A stretch of 64,000 nt of DNA, taken from a virus. The stretch covers positions 1 to 64,000 of IMG/VR virus record IMGVR_UViG_3300031857_000130; one strand, written 5' to 3'. A program made the position numbers and the translations under genes. The notes beneath the pieces were generated by a model. It ran no database searches. It worked only from the letters and a program-made list of their open reading frames with translations, and was not told the DNA's origin. The stretch's first letter is position 1. Every line of letters starts with the position of its first letter. This document shows, piece by piece, positions 41,923 through 50,306 of this stretch.

Positions 41923-42249
41923 ATGGCTAAGAAAACACTCATACAAAGGTGGCGTGAAGAGGGTCTTGCACCCGAACTCGCCCATATCATGCAATCCACC
42001 GTGTTCGCACGGGCAATGGAAATCGTCAAAGAGCACACGGAGCCGAATGATCTGGTGATCCAGCGTGTCTATCGGGAGAACCCCGTTCACGCAGACCAAA
42101 TCATATCCTCCATGCACAAGATGCAGGCTGGAGAACGGCGCGTCTGGAGAATGTTGAAATGGCTGTCGGAAGTTCAACCCGAAACCAACGGGTCGATTCC
42201 AGAGCCATTCCAGCAATACGACGAACAATACTTTGAACCACGCCAATAA
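41923..42249 (+). CDS. Hypothetical head-assembly-block protein
   Basis: A 108-residue helical protein (MAKKTLIQRWREEGLAPELA, HKMQAGERRVWRMLKWLSEV) located between portal and scaffold, six and three bases from its neighbours. Likely a small structural or assembly protein. No family recognised. Confidence 0.6.
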   Translation: MAKKTLIQRWREEGLAPELAHIMQSTVFARAMEIVKEHTEPNDLVIQRVYRENPVHADQIISSMHKMQAGERRVWRMLKWLSEVQPETNGSIPEPFQQYDEQYFEPRQ

Positions 42250-42252
42250 CCC

Positions 42253-43467
42253 ATGAATACCGAAGCATCGCCAGCAGTACCGCAGCCATCACAGGAACAA
42301 GCCACGTCCGGAGTCGGAGATTTCGACATCGGGCCAATGATGGAGCGTTTTACCGCACAGGAAAACGCCGCCAAACAGGCAGCCGTGTCTGAACCCGTGA
42401 AAACGGAGGAAGTTGCGCAGAAAACCACCGAGGAAGCAGCGCCAGAAGCGAAAACCGAGGAGAAAGCCACTGAATCCAACGATGTTCCCGACGATTTCCC
42501 GTCCAAGAAGCACGCCACTCCAGAGGCAATCAACACTTGGAAGGGCATGAAGGAGGAGTTAAGCAAACTCCGCACCGAGCTTGGTGAACTCAAGGACAAG
42601 CAGCTTCCCGCCAAAGACCAAGAGCTTCAGGCTAAGTTGCTTGAAATCGAGGAGTCCAAGAAGCGTCTTGCTGAGTTTGAGGGCAAGGACATCTCTCAAT
42701 ACGAGAAGCGCATCAAGGAACTGGAAGAACGCGATGCCGAGAACGAGAAGTTCCGCGCCGTCCATGACGTAATGAACTCGCGCACGTTCCACAACGAAAT
42801 CATCGCTCCTGCCGAGAAGATTGGTGCTGCCGTCGAAGAGCTTGCCAAGTCCTACGAACTGTCACCTGACACCGTCAAGGAAGCGTTGAAGACGGAAGAC
42901 CCTGTGGAGCTTCGCCGTAAGCTGCGTGAGCTTACGTCCGACTGGAATCCGATGGACGCAGCCGAGCTTGCCTCTTATGCCAAGACGCATCGTGAGCTTT
43001 CTGACAAAGCTCAGCAGATGATCGACAACGCGGAAAAGGCCAAGCAGGAGCTTCGCTACATTGAAGAAACTGAGTCCAAGAAGAAGTCTGAGGCTCAACT
43101 TGCTGCCGAGAAAGCAGCCTACGAGGCTGTGGACAAACAGCTTGGCGAGAAGTTCGCCATCCTGAAGGACGATCCTGAACTGGCAGAAACTCTGAAAAAC
43201 GCTAAGTTTGAGGACACGCCAGCCAATCGCGCTCTTGCCGCCAAGACTGCTCCTATGGTGATGAAGCTCAATGACTTGTATCACAAAGCACAGTCTGAAA
43301 TCAAGGCGCTCAAGGAGGAGCTTGCCAAGCGCAATGCTGCCAAGCCGAATCCTAGCCAGACGACTCAGCCTGCCAAGGACATCGAGGATCGCACCAAGGA
43401 GCAACGTGGATACACGCCGGAAGATGCGATGAATCGTTGGTTTGCCATGCAGGCTCAGGGAGCGTAA
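42253..43467 (+). CDS. Scaffolding-type coiled-coil protein
   Basis: A 404-residue, highly charged protein. A low-complexity E/A/T-rich head (~1-90) is followed by long heptad-like helices (WKGMKEELSKLRTELGELKD, EKRIKELEERDAENEKF, IKALKEELAKRNAA) and a short conserved-looking tail (YTPEDAMNRWFAMQAQ). Length, charge and location after the portal match phage scaffolding proteins that guide capsid assembly and leave afterwards. Confidence 0.65.
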   Translation: MNTEASPAVPQPSQEQATSGVGDFDIGPMMERFTAQENAAKQAAVSEPVKTEEVAQKTTEEAAPEAKTEEKATESNDVPDDFPSKKHATPEAINTWKGMKEELSKLRTELGELKDKQLPAKDQELQAKLLEIEESKKRLAEFEGKDISQYEKRIKELEERDAENEKFRAVHDVMNSRTFHNEIIAPAEKIGAAVEELAKSYELSPDTVKEALKTEDPVELRRKLRELTSDWNPMDAAELASYAKTHRELSDKAQQMIDNAEKAKQELRYIEETESKKKSEAQLAAEKAAYEAVDKQLGEKFAILKDDPELAETLKNAKFEDTPANRALAAKTAPMVMKLNDLYHKAQSEIKALKEELAKRNAAKPNPSQTTQPAKDIEDRTKEQRGYTPEDAMNRWFAMQAQGA

Positions 43468-43470
43468 TCT
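43442..43470 (+). promoter_or_regulatory. Leaderless promoter of the terminase gene
   Basis: TTGCCA (43442-43447), 17-base spacer, TAATCT (43465-43470), six bases to ATG. It lies across the scaffold gene's stop. Confidence 0.6.
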
Positions 43471-43476
43471 CCTGCC

Positions 43477-45282
43477 ATGACCAAAGCCCCACAGAAACCC
43501 GTTGTCGCCAAACTGACAAAGGGGCCGCTGAACACCTACGGGATGCGGGAGAAGTTCAGGGCCAAAAACCAGTTGGAGATTGAGCTTATCTTGATGCAAG
43601 TCAGGTCAGGCTCGCTCCGACATCGGGATGGCAGCGTGAACGCCAAGGGCTTTCCTGCGTGGCGGCATTTCTGCAACGCGGTTGACATCCTGTGGAACTT
43701 CCAAGGATCGCAAACCAAGTTCCTGTGGCATCCTTGGGCGCTAACCATGATTCGGGACGCATTCAAGCACAAGCGTCTGGCGATCACATCGGGTGGCTCA
43801 GGCGGCAAGACTGACGTTTTCGCCGTCTATGCCCTCGTCTGGTGGCTGGCAAAGCCGTTCAAGAATGTTGTTCTTGTGAACACTACCACGAAGGCAGCAG
43901 CTATGGGCCGTATCTGGGGTCGTATCGTGCGTTATTTCAACGGCATGGTAGCGCCACCTCCAGGCAAGCTGGTTGGCTCATCCTACTCCATCAAGGCGGT
44001 TGATCCTAACACGCAGGTTGTCATGGAGGAATACGGAATCCGACTGTTTGCAGGTGAACCCGCCAAGGCAGCAGAATCCGCGACAGCCATTCGAGGCTTG
44101 AAACACGGTGCCGGTGGTAAGCTGATCGTGATCCTTGATGAGTGCGCCGAACTCTCATGGAGCATCGTTAACACATTCGAGGAAAACATCACGCAGAACC
44201 CGAATGTCCAGCTTATCGCCCTAGCCAACGCCAATTCGCCTTTTGACACGTTTGGCCGTCTTTGCGAGCCTTGGGATGGTTGGGATAGATACGACCCGTC
44301 TTGGGACGAATGGGAAGGTAAAGGAGCGCATGTGAGGCGAATCAACATCGAGACTTCGCCCAACATTACCGAGGGAAAGGTTATTTACCCGTTCCTAATG
44401 ACTCAGGAGATGCTTGCCGAGAAGCGGGAAAAGCTGGGGCCGAACACACGCTCATACTGGCGAGGCGTCCTTGGTTCGTTCATGCTGGATGCTGACGACG
44501 AGACAATCTACTCACCCGGCGAGCTTCTGCGCATCCCGAATGACTGCGTGTGGCAGGGGATTCCAACGAAGGTTGCTGGCTTCGATATTTCCCACACAGC
44601 AGGTGGAGACAAATCCGTGCTCACCGTTGGCAGCATTGGCGTCTGCACCGATGGTAAAAAGCGTCTCAAATTTGAGAAACACTACGAACTCAATGAAGAC
44701 ATGGGGCGCAAGGACGTGGACAGAACCACGCAGATTATTGAAAAGTTGCGCGAGATTTGCACGAAGGAAGGAATTGCCATCGAGAACATGGCTATTGATG
44801 CCAGTGCGGGCGGCGGCAAAACCTTTGCTGACGCCATCTGGTCAAAATGGAGCAACCGCTTTCTCCGCGTGGACTTTGGCGGCAAAGCATCCGACCGACC
44901 CGTATCTTCTGCCGACAGGGAGAAATCCAGCGTCCGATATGGCAATAAAGTGGCAGAACTTTGGGGAGTGGGCAAAGAACTGATTCGCTGCGACCAGCTT
45001 CGCAACATCACGAAGGAAATGGCGGACGACATGACTTCACGCCGCTACAAGGAGAACAAGGCGCAGGACGGCGGCTCACGCATCAAGGTGGAATCCAAGG
45101 TCGAGATGAAGCAGCGCATTGGACGCAGCCCCGACCACTTTGACAGTGCGGCAGTTCTGATCGAGCTTTGCCGTGAACGTCATGGCCTGTCTGGTATCGA
45201 CAAACCGGGGAATTACAGCAGCAAGGGCAAATCACCGCTCAAAAAGCGGTTTGATTCGCTGGCGTCGTTGTATGCGGCGTAG
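43477..45282 (+). CDS. Terminase large subunit
   Basis: A 601-residue protein with an N-terminal ATPase and a C-terminal nuclease. Walker A is TSGGSGGKTD (~105-114), Walker B with catalytic Glu is LIVILDECAEL (~215-225), and a coupling motif lies in LIALANANSPFDTFGR. The RNase H-like nuclease has AGFDISHTAGGDKS (~367-380), MAIDASAGGGKT (~440) and DHFDSAAVLIE (~553). It cuts and translocates DNA into the prohead through the portal. Preceded by portal and scaffold genes and followed by a convergent block. Confidence 0.9.
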   Translation: MTKAPQKPVVAKLTKGPLNTYGMREKFRAKNQLEIELILMQVRSGSLRHRDGSVNAKGFPAWRHFCNAVDILWNFQGSQTKFLWHPWALTMIRDAFKHKRLAITSGGSGGKTDVFAVYALVWWLAKPFKNVVLVNTTTKAAAMGRIWGRIVRYFNGMVAPPPGKLVGSSYSIKAVDPNTQVVMEEYGIRLFAGEPAKAAESATAIRGLKHGAGGKLIVILDECAELSWSIVNTFEENITQNPNVQLIALANANSPFDTFGRLCEPWDGWDRYDPSWDEWEGKGAHVRRINIETSPNITEGKVIYPFLMTQEMLAEKREKLGPNTRSYWRGVLGSFMLDADDETIYSPGELLRIPNDCVWQGIPTKVAGFDISHTAGGDKSVLTVGSIGVCTDGKKRLKFEKHYELNEDMGRKDVDRTTQIIEKLREICTKEGIAIENMAIDASAGGGKTFADAIWSKWSNRFLRVDFGGKASDRPVSSADREKSSVRYGNKVAELWGVGKELIRCDQLRNITKEMADDMTSRRYKENKAQDGGSRIKVESKVEMKQRIGRSPDHFDSAAVLIELCRERHGLSGIDKPGNYSSKGKSPLKKRFDSLASLYAA

Positions 45283-45293
45283 AACTTGCGCTG

Positions 45294-45315
45294 CACCGAA
45301 CGCTTCGCGTCGGTG
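45294..45315. other. Hairpin between convergent blocks
   Basis: CACCGA pairs with TCGGTG around an inner CGC-TTC-GCG. No T tract. It sits between the terminase stop and the convergent membrane gene, so it may act as a weak bidirectional terminator. Confidence 0.4.
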
Positions 45316-45334
45316 AGCTATTGGTTGGGCAGAC

Positions 45335-45607
45335 CTAGCGGCGTCCGAGTCGGTTCGATAATTCGCGGCATAGACGTGCGGCCTTTTGGTTCGGCGTTTC
45401 CGGCTTTTTGAAGACCTGCACCAACACCGCGACAATCGCGACGATGAGCAGGATACCGAGAACCAGACCAAGACTGATCCAGATCGGCGACAATACCCAC
45501 CACCACGACCATGCAATGACATTGCAGAGTTTTAGGGTGATGAAGACGATGGTGAGGAGACCGGCGAAGCCGGTTCCTCCTGATTTGCTGTTATTTTGGT
45601 TACTCAT
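45335..45607 (-). CDS. Small two-helix membrane protein
   Basis: A 90-residue protein with two membrane helices (FAGLLTIVFITLKLCNVI and LVLGILLIVAIVAVLVQVF) joined by AWSWWWVLSPIWISL, and a basic tail. This WSWWWVLSPxWI pattern occurs in a widespread family of small phage and plasmid membrane proteins. Function unknown. Confidence 0.65.
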   Translation of the reverse strand: MSNQNNSKSGGTGFAGLLTIVFITLKLCNVIAWSWWWVLSPIWISLGLVLGILLIVAIVAVLVQVFKKPETPNQKAARLCRELSNRLGRR

Positions 45608-45648
45608 GGTCGTAGATAATTCAAAAGATGCCCAACAAGGCGTGGGAT

Positions 45649-46068
45649 CTAACCGCCGGAAGCGTCTTTCTTGAAGTCGGGCTTCCCACTCGGCGGTAGA
45701 TCCACTAGATCGTTAGCGGAAGAATCCAGAGCCGCCTTGAAATCCTCGCTGGGGCAATACCAGTCATCTTTCACGATGTGGCCGATGCGCTTGATTTCCG
45801 ACCACGATCCTTCCACTCGGATGGTGCGTCCTTTCAGTTGCGACCACTTTTCCACACCAGCGATTTCCAAGATGCGGAAGATGTGATGTCCAGCCACGCT
45901 CAAGACTTGGTGATGGCTGAACGATTTTGGCAGATACAGCGCGTAGCCTCCAAAGCCTTGCCCCATTCCTCCGAAGTCGAGATGCAGCCAGCAATCCAAG
46001 ATGCCGCGCTCTGCCATGGTGATTTCTGCCGATTCGATCACGGCGTTTTTGATTTCGGTGTCTTTCAT
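45649..46068 (-). CDS. Hypothetical phage protein
   Basis: A 139-residue protein (ITMAERGILDCWLHLDFGGM, YALYLPKSFSHH, GRTIRVEGSWSEIKRIGHIV) with an alternating beta pattern found in a conserved family of uncharacterised phage proteins. The leader before it is A+C rich and hairpin-bearing, like those of the 51-56 kb operon. Confidence 0.6.
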   Translation of the reverse strand: MKDTEIKNAVIESAEITMAERGILDCWLHLDFGGMGQGFGGYALYLPKSFSHHQVLSVAGHHIFRILEIAGVEKWSQLKGRTIRVEGSWSEIKRIGHIVKDDWYCPSEDFKAALDSSANDLVDLPPSGKPDFKKDASGG

Positions 46069-46143
46069 ATTTCGGTGTTTTCTTGTGGTTTCCTGCCGCT
46101 CCCAACCGCTAACAAGACGGTCGAGGCAACGGCGATAAAGTCT

Positions 46144-46497
46144 CTAGTCGAGGTCGGCGTCCTTCGCGCCGTGCCTCACCTCTGCGTTCTCCTCATCAGA
46201 TTTGGGCGTCGGCATGATTGCGACGATCCGCGCACAGACAAGCATGTCCTCCAGCTTGTTTTCCCACAGTTCGCACCCGAGAGTGTCACCGGCTGCATTC
46301 GTGAGGATGATTTCTCCGTCGTCGTAGCCGAGTTCTTCAGCGATATTGCCGATGGCGGATTCGATCACGTCGAGTCCGGTGCAGTTGCCTCCCACCGTGG
46401 TTGTTTTGGTGGCCGTGTATTCCCATTGCTGGAAGGTGAGTTCGACGGTTTGCGTGGCCATGCGGCCTGATGTCGTAAGATTTGGATCGTAGTTCAT
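46144..46497 (-). CDS. Hypothetical protein
   Basis: A 117-residue acidic protein (TVELTFQQWEYTATKTTTVG, LGYDDGEIILTNAAGDTLG) that looks beta-rich in its first two thirds. No family recognised. Separated from its neighbours by about 75-80 base leaders with inverted repeats. Confidence 0.55.
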   Translation of the reverse strand: MNYDPNLTTSGRMATQTVELTFQQWEYTATKTTTVGGNCTGLDVIESAIGNIAEELGYDDGEIILTNAAGDTLGCELWENKLEDMLVCARIVAIMPTPKSDEENAEVRHGAKDADLD

Positions 46498-46579
46498 AGT
46501 CGTTAGGTGATTCGGAAGAAGGAGAACAAGGCACCTGCTGGCAACCTGCCGTCAGTAGTTTCGTCGGCGCGGGGCGTCG

Positions 46580-47581
46580 TTAGGAGTGGCCATTTTGTTT
46601 CGGAGTTGGAGTGTCGGCAGGTGCCAGAGGGCGGACGCTCCCTCCAACCTTCTCCGCGCATTCCGCATACCCGATGATGTCAATCAGCGTGTCCTGCTTT
46701 TTGCTGGTCTTTGCGCGGCTGACTTTGAGCAGGATCATCATCATGGCCACATCCCAAGAGGTGAACTCGACACCCTTCCACGCGCTCCATAAGGCGGCAA
46801 TGCGGGCAAACGATTCTGATGCGTCACCGTAGTCTTTGGCCCTGTCGCCAGCAACGATGGACTTGGCGGTGTCGGAGATGGAGGTTGGTATGGTTTCTTT
46901 TGGAGACTCATCAGCGTAGCGCCATCCGATGATGTAGGGTTTTGTTGTATTTTTCCACACCCACGTTTTTGCCTTGGAAGGACGGTGGCAAGCGTGGTGG
47001 CAGACACGGTGATCTTCTCCGATCACCCATACCTCGCGCTCCCCATCGCACGGCATTGGATCGCCCGGACGGTGCCATGTCCATTCGTGGCCTTCGTAAG
47101 TGAAGGTCAGTGGGCGGGTGGTGCGAAAGAAATAATCGTTTGCTCTGTCTTGACTGAAAGTGGAGTATCTTTCTGGGGTTGCTGGCTGGTCGTAAAACCC
47201 CAAACAATCCCCCCAATACGAACTTAGGTTGGTGTGGCAGCATTTATCACATACGTTAATGGTCTCCCCCAAATACAGAGGTCTTGTTCCAGATGGCAGC
47301 ATGTCAGCCGTCCATCCGTCTTCGCGGTGCCACTTCATGCCCGGTGGCGGAGTTGGAAGTTTGAACTCATTCTTTGGTGTGGACTCAGATTTCTTGCCAA
47401 CAGCATCCAGAATATGCTTGGCAATCGCCAGCCTATGAGGGGCTTCATTGTCCCAATAAGGGTAATCAGATGGGTCTGATTCGAGAGAGCCAATTCCTTT
47501 TGGAAGCGCAAGGAAAGAGTCGTCTGCAATTTGCTGGAGATTGTCGGGGTGGTTCATGTGAAGGAAAGCATCGCCCATCAT
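46580..47581 (-). CDS. Protein with C-terminal DUF6378 domain
   Basis: A 333-residue protein. The N-terminal two thirds include a cysteine group (VCDKCCHTNLSSYWGDC, CHHACH), which may bind metal, and PLTFTYEGHEWTWHRPGD. The C-terminal ~85 residues match DUF6378: DRAKDYGDASESFARIAALW, FTSWDVAMMMILLKVSRAK and DIIGYAECAEK. DUF6378 is common in phage nucleotide or replication contexts; activity unknown. A second ATG eight codons in is an alternative start. Confidence 0.7.
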   Translation of the reverse strand: MMGDAFLHMNHPDNLQQIADDSFLALPKGIGSLESDPSDYPYWDNEAPHRLAIAKHILDAVGKKSESTPKNEFKLPTPPPGMKWHREDGWTADMLPSGTRPLYLGETINVCDKCCHTNLSSYWGDCLGFYDQPATPERYSTFSQDRANDYFFRTTRPLTFTYEGHEWTWHRPGDPMPCDGEREVWVIGEDHRVCHHACHRPSKAKTWVWKNTTKPYIIGWRYADESPKETIPTSISDTAKSIVAGDRAKDYGDASESFARIAALWSAWKGVEFTSWDVAMMMILLKVSRAKTSKKQDTLIDIIGYAECAEKVGGSVRPLAPADTPTPKQNGHS

Positions 47582-47610
47582 CGGGCTGGATTCAAGTTAA
47601 AAGCGTAAGG

Positions 47611-47826
47611 TTATGCTTCATCCCCCAACGCCAAGGAATACGCCGGGTTGAGAATAACAAGAGCTTCGCGCAAGGCTTCGTTCGCCTTTTCGTCCTCGCC
47701 GTATTTCGCAATTCTGCGAATCTCCTCGTAGGCAGCGATCACTTTGCCGGACAAAGCGGAGGCATTCGAGGCAAGCCGGAACTCGTCTTGTTCTTCAGGA
47801 AGGTAGAAGGTCAGGGTGGCTGTCAT
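47611..47826 (-). CDS. Hypothetical protein
   Basis: A 71-residue acidic helical protein (LTFYLPEEQDEFRLASNA, AYEEIRRIAKYGEDEKANEA), coupled by ATGA to the gene before it. Its sequence pattern LPEEQxEF occurs in small uncharacterised phage proteins. Confidence 0.6.
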   Translation of the reverse strand: MTATLTFYLPEEQDEFRLASNASALSGKVIAAYEEIRRIAKYGEDEKANEALREALVILNPAYSLALGDEA

Positions 47827-48020
47827 GATTTGCGGATTTGTTGAAGCAGGTTAAAGCAGGCAGACTCGTAGGAGGTGCCAGACCCATAAACAACATCACC
47901 TCCACAATAGGAGCGAACACGAAGAATCCATAGGCCATTAATGCTTGGACTAGTGGTGAGAAGGCTGACTTCCGGCTGATCCTGAAGCCATTGAAGGAGG
48001 GATGAGTGGGCGGTGGGCAT
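47823..48020 (-). CDS. Small hypothetical protein
   Basis: A 65-residue protein (MPTAHSSLLQWLQDQPEVSL...). It has few charged residues and no clear membrane helix. Overlaps the next gene by four bases and starts six bases after the regulator's stop. Confidence 0.5.
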   Translation of the reverse strand: MPTAHSSLLQWLQDQPEVSLLTTSPSINGLWILRVRSYCGGDVVYGSGTSYESACFNLLQQIRKS

Positions 48021-48026
48021 GGGTGG

Positions 48027-48311
48027 TTAGGTTTTGGATGAAATAGCTTCAAGAATGCGACTCACCAGTTTGTCGTTCCACGGCCTGATCTTTTTCTCCA
48101 AGGCGTAGATGTAGGCTTTAGAGACTCCACACAGAGAGCCAAATTGCCTTGCTGTCATCCCGGTTTCTTTGCGCAGCTCCAGCATGGCTTCTTGGAGGAG
48201 GGAGGTGCCGTTATCCAGATGACATTGACCAATCGACCTCTCGCTTAAGGCTAGGTTGATTTGATCGAACGCTTTTTGACTGATGGATTTAATGGATGCA
48301 GGGATTGTCAT
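48027..48311 (-). CDS. XRE-type HTH protein
   Basis: A 94-residue protein with a C-terminal Cro/CI-type HTH (LRKETGMTARQFGSLCG then VSKAYIYALEKKIRPW, ~46-80). The N-terminal helix may dimerise. Coupled by ATGA to the upstream gene, so the two are co-expressed from the promoter at 49.05 kb. Confidence 0.7.
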   Translation of the reverse strand: MTIPASIKSISQKAFDQINLALSERSIGQCHLDNGTSLLQEAMLELRKETGMTARQFGSLCGVSKAYIYALEKKIRPWNDKLVSRILEAISSKT

Positions 48312-49027
48312 GGTAGGTAGATGGCTATTTTATTATGGTTTTCTGGATATTGAATCTGCTTGATGATTTTCTTTTCGGACATCCCATCGTTAATCATTTC
48401 CTGCACAATGGATTGAAAATTCATGACTTGTGATGGGGTGAGTCTGACTTTCGCGGCTTCAGCCTTGGATGTCTTTTCACGCCCAAGGGCGACCCGATAT
48501 GCCACAAATTTCCTAAACTCATCCCGTATTCTATCGCTCCATCCGGGAGGTGTATCAACTGACAGTGACAATTCAAGTTCCCGCCTATGGTTCGCCATCC
48601 ATGTTGGGGGTGGCATTCCCTCCACATATTCATCGGGGTATTCGGGCGCAAATTTGAGAATGTCCAATTCCCTCCAAGCCTCGATAAACGGAGTCAGATT
48701 GTCTTTGGTAGCCTTCCATCGTAGCTCCAACTGACGCCACATTTTTGTCTGAACCTTCATCGTGCGCGAAAACGTGCCGATAGTGGTTTTGAGATACCTG
48801 CTCAGGATAACCTCGTTGCCATCCAAGACTTTGACCCGGTTTCCAAAGTGAAGCAAATCCTCGTACTGATACCGTATGCCGGTCAATCCAAGAATCATGT
48901 CCATGTTGGCAACAATGTGCCCAATCTCGTTTGCCCGACTCCAAAGCGTCAAATACAACAGTTTGTGCATTCCACTGATCGGGCCAAGCTCTGCAATGAT
49001 GTCTGCCTCATAGGCTAGTTTTGCCAT
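48308..49027 (-). CDS. Hypothetical protein, first gene of an HTH operon
   Basis: A 239-residue helical protein (HKLLYLTLWSRANEIGHIVA, GNRVKVLDGNEVILSRYLKT). Its N-terminal half resembles a winged-helix replication or DnaD-like protein, but no motif is decisive. The C-terminal region is helical and basic. The promoter fixes the start five bases after the -10. Confidence 0.55.
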   Translation of the reverse strand: MAKLAYEADIIAELGPISGMHKLLYLTLWSRANEIGHIVANMDMILGLTGIRYQYEDLLHFGNRVKVLDGNEVILSRYLKTTIGTFSRTMKVQTKMWRQLELRWKATKDNLTPFIEAWRELDILKFAPEYPDEYVEGMPPPTWMANHRRELELSLSVDTPPGWSDRIRDEFRKFVAYRVALGREKTSKAEAAKVRLTPSQVMNFQSIVQEMINDGMSEKKIIKQIQYPENHNKIAIYLP

Positions 49028-49032
49028 CCCTT

Positions 49033-49061
49033 ATTCTACCTCAATATAGCCTGAGAATCAA
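49033..49061 (-). promoter_or_regulatory. Leaderless promoter of the HTH operon
   Basis: Minus strand TTGATT (49061-49056), 17-base spacer, TAGAAT (49038-49033), five bases to the ATG at 49027. Confidence 0.72.
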
Positions 49062-49091
49062 CTATTTTTGTGTGTCTTACTAAAAAAGGCA

Positions 49092-49108
49092 ATGCATTAA
49101 CAATGCAT
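49092..49108. promoter_or_regulatory. Operator-like inverted repeat, copy 1
   Basis: ATGCATTAACAATGCAT has perfect 7-base arms around a three-base centre. A second copy lies 38 bases away, centre to centre. Confidence 0.65.
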
Positions 49109-49129
49109 ATTCTGTACTCTTATATATAT

Positions 49130-49146
49130 ATGCATTATCAATGCAT
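49130..49146. promoter_or_regulatory. Operator-like inverted repeat, copy 2
   Basis: ATGCATTATCAATGCAT, identical arms to copy 1. A run of alternating TA lies between the copies, which could be part of a further promoter. The XRE-type protein of the adjacent operon is a candidate binder. Confidence 0.65.
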
Positions 49147-49158
49147 AGACAACTTTTG

Positions 49159-49365
49159 TCATACTTTCCTCACACCCTTTGGCTGACACCCGCAAGATTG
49201 CGTATGCAGGCTCTTCAGATTGTGATGCAAATACCCGCTCCTGACGTTTCCGCAGTCGCACAACGCCTCGTAAATGGCTACTCCAGCTTTGGACTTCCCC
49301 ACCCTCCGCAAAACAACAAGGTGTCCAAATCTCTCCCTAGACAGGTCTTTTCTTGGTCTTGGCAT
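49159..49365 (-). CDS. Stand-alone zinc-ribbon protein
   Basis: A 68-residue protein starting MPRPRKDLSRERFGHLVVL, with YEALCDCGNVRSGYL and SCGCQPKG. It matches the N-terminal zinc-binding part of the adjacent HNH endonuclease but ends before any HNH domain. Upstream it shares the sequence TTGAATTTACTC with the HNH gene, followed 17 bases after TTGAAT by CATCTT, a likely promoter. Confidence 0.6.
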   Translation of the reverse strand: MPRPRKDLSRERFGHLVVLRRVGKSKAGVAIYEALCDCGNVRSGYLHHNLKSLHTQSCGCQPKGVRKV

Positions 49366-49379
49366 AGGCCCAAAGATGG

Positions 49380-49401
49380 TAGAAGAAATGAGTAAATTCA
49401 A
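49380..49401. repeat. Direct repeat flanking the HNH gene (left copy)
   Basis: TAGAAGAAATGAGTAAATTC and one further base pair match the sequence at 50288 except for a short gap. The left copy overlaps the HNH stop codon and forms the -35 region of the zinc-ribbon gene. Confidence 0.55.
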
Positions 49402-50273
49402 GCTCCAACAGGAGAATATGGCGAAAAAGGACGCTTTACACTCCAATCAATCTTCTCATTCAAAGACCCGTCATAGTCCGAAGGAAGCGGCCCGCGATAC
49501 TTGATGGCATCACAACGGCAAATGCACTGCCACAGACGCCGATCCTCCGCATTGGACGACATCGCGCCCCCACCCAATGCCACAAGCTCAGCCTTGGTGG
49601 TTTCCGGCATAATCTCACCCTCTCTGGGAAGATACTTGTGCCCGTCATACCTCACCTTCAAAACCGCAGTCCTCACATCCATGCCCTTGTTTTTCAGCGC
49701 AAGAGCACGCCCATATTCCACATTCATGCGACGGCAAATCTCCCGCAACGAAATGCGCTCACCATCCCATTCATGGCACCTGCGGGTATTGTTCGCCTGC
49801 TGCATCTGCGTGGCCCAACGGCAGTTCTCAGGAGAATACCCCATGTCGTTGTCAATCCTGTCCAAAGACATCCCTTCCGGCTTCGGGTGCATGTCATCCA
49901 CAAAACGATCAAAGTCCTGCCAACGCTCGCAAACCGTGATCCCACGGCCACCGTAATTGGCATAGCTCGAATTAGCCGGATTCTCGCACCTCTGACGCAT
50001 CATCTGCCACGTTGAATACAGCGAGTTCTCCTTCGACCTAGAACGCTCAGGCGGACACTTCAACGCAGCACGCATGTAGTCGCTCCTCAAGCAGCCACAG
50101 GACGAAGAACGCCCCGTCACCAAAGACCCATAGTTCACCTCACGCCGGTTGCCACATTCACAACGGCACAACCACCGAGACTGGTAAGTTCCCGGTGAAC
50201 GCAATGCCTCGCAAACCACCGTCCATCGTCCGAAGGTTTTGCCAGCCAGATTTTTGAAGTCGCTTCTACGCAT
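49398..50273 (-). CDS. HNH homing endonuclease with zinc-ribbon and DNA-binding tail
   Basis: From the start at 50273 the protein is 291 residues. Its N-terminal zinc ribbon reads FKNLAGKTFGRWTVV, CRCECGNRREV, SCGCLRSD. The HNH core spans WQMMRQRCENPANSSYANYG, GITVCERWQDFDRF, MSLDRIDNDMGYSPENCRWA (about residues 87-160). The C-terminal region has RISLREICRRMNVEYGRALA, a small HTH as in NUMOD-type modules. Such enzymes cut DNA to spread their own gene. Near-identical upstream sequence beside both this gene and the zinc-ribbon gene suggests duplication. Confidence 0.8.
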   Translation of the reverse strand: MRRSDFKNLAGKTFGRWTVVCEALRSPGTYQSRWLCRCECGNRREVNYGSLVTGRSSSCGCLRSDYMRAALKCPPERSRSKENSLYSTWQMMRQRCENPANSSYANYGGRGITVCERWQDFDRFVDDMHPKPEGMSLDRIDNDMGYSPENCRWATQMQQANNTRRCHEWDGERISLREICRRMNVEYGRALALKNKGMDVRTAVLKVRYDGHKYLPREGEIMPETTKAELVALGGGAMSSNAEDRRLWQCICRCDAIKYRGPLPSDYDGSLNEKIDWSVKRPFSPYSPVGA

Positions 50274-50287
50274 GAGTAAATATCGCA

Positions 50288-50306
50288 TAGAAGGGAGTAA
50301 ATTCAA
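50288..50306. repeat. Direct repeat flanking the HNH gene (right copy)
   Basis: TAGAAGGGAGTAAATTCAA; the partner lies at the other end of the HNH gene. Read on the minus strand it provides TTGAAT ahead of the HNH start. Confidence 0.55.

Noticed and set aside
47601-47613. AAAAGCGTAAGGTT on the plus strand, identical to a promoter end
   Set aside because: No -35 at the right distance and no plus-strand gene follows; the neighbouring genes are on the minus strand.
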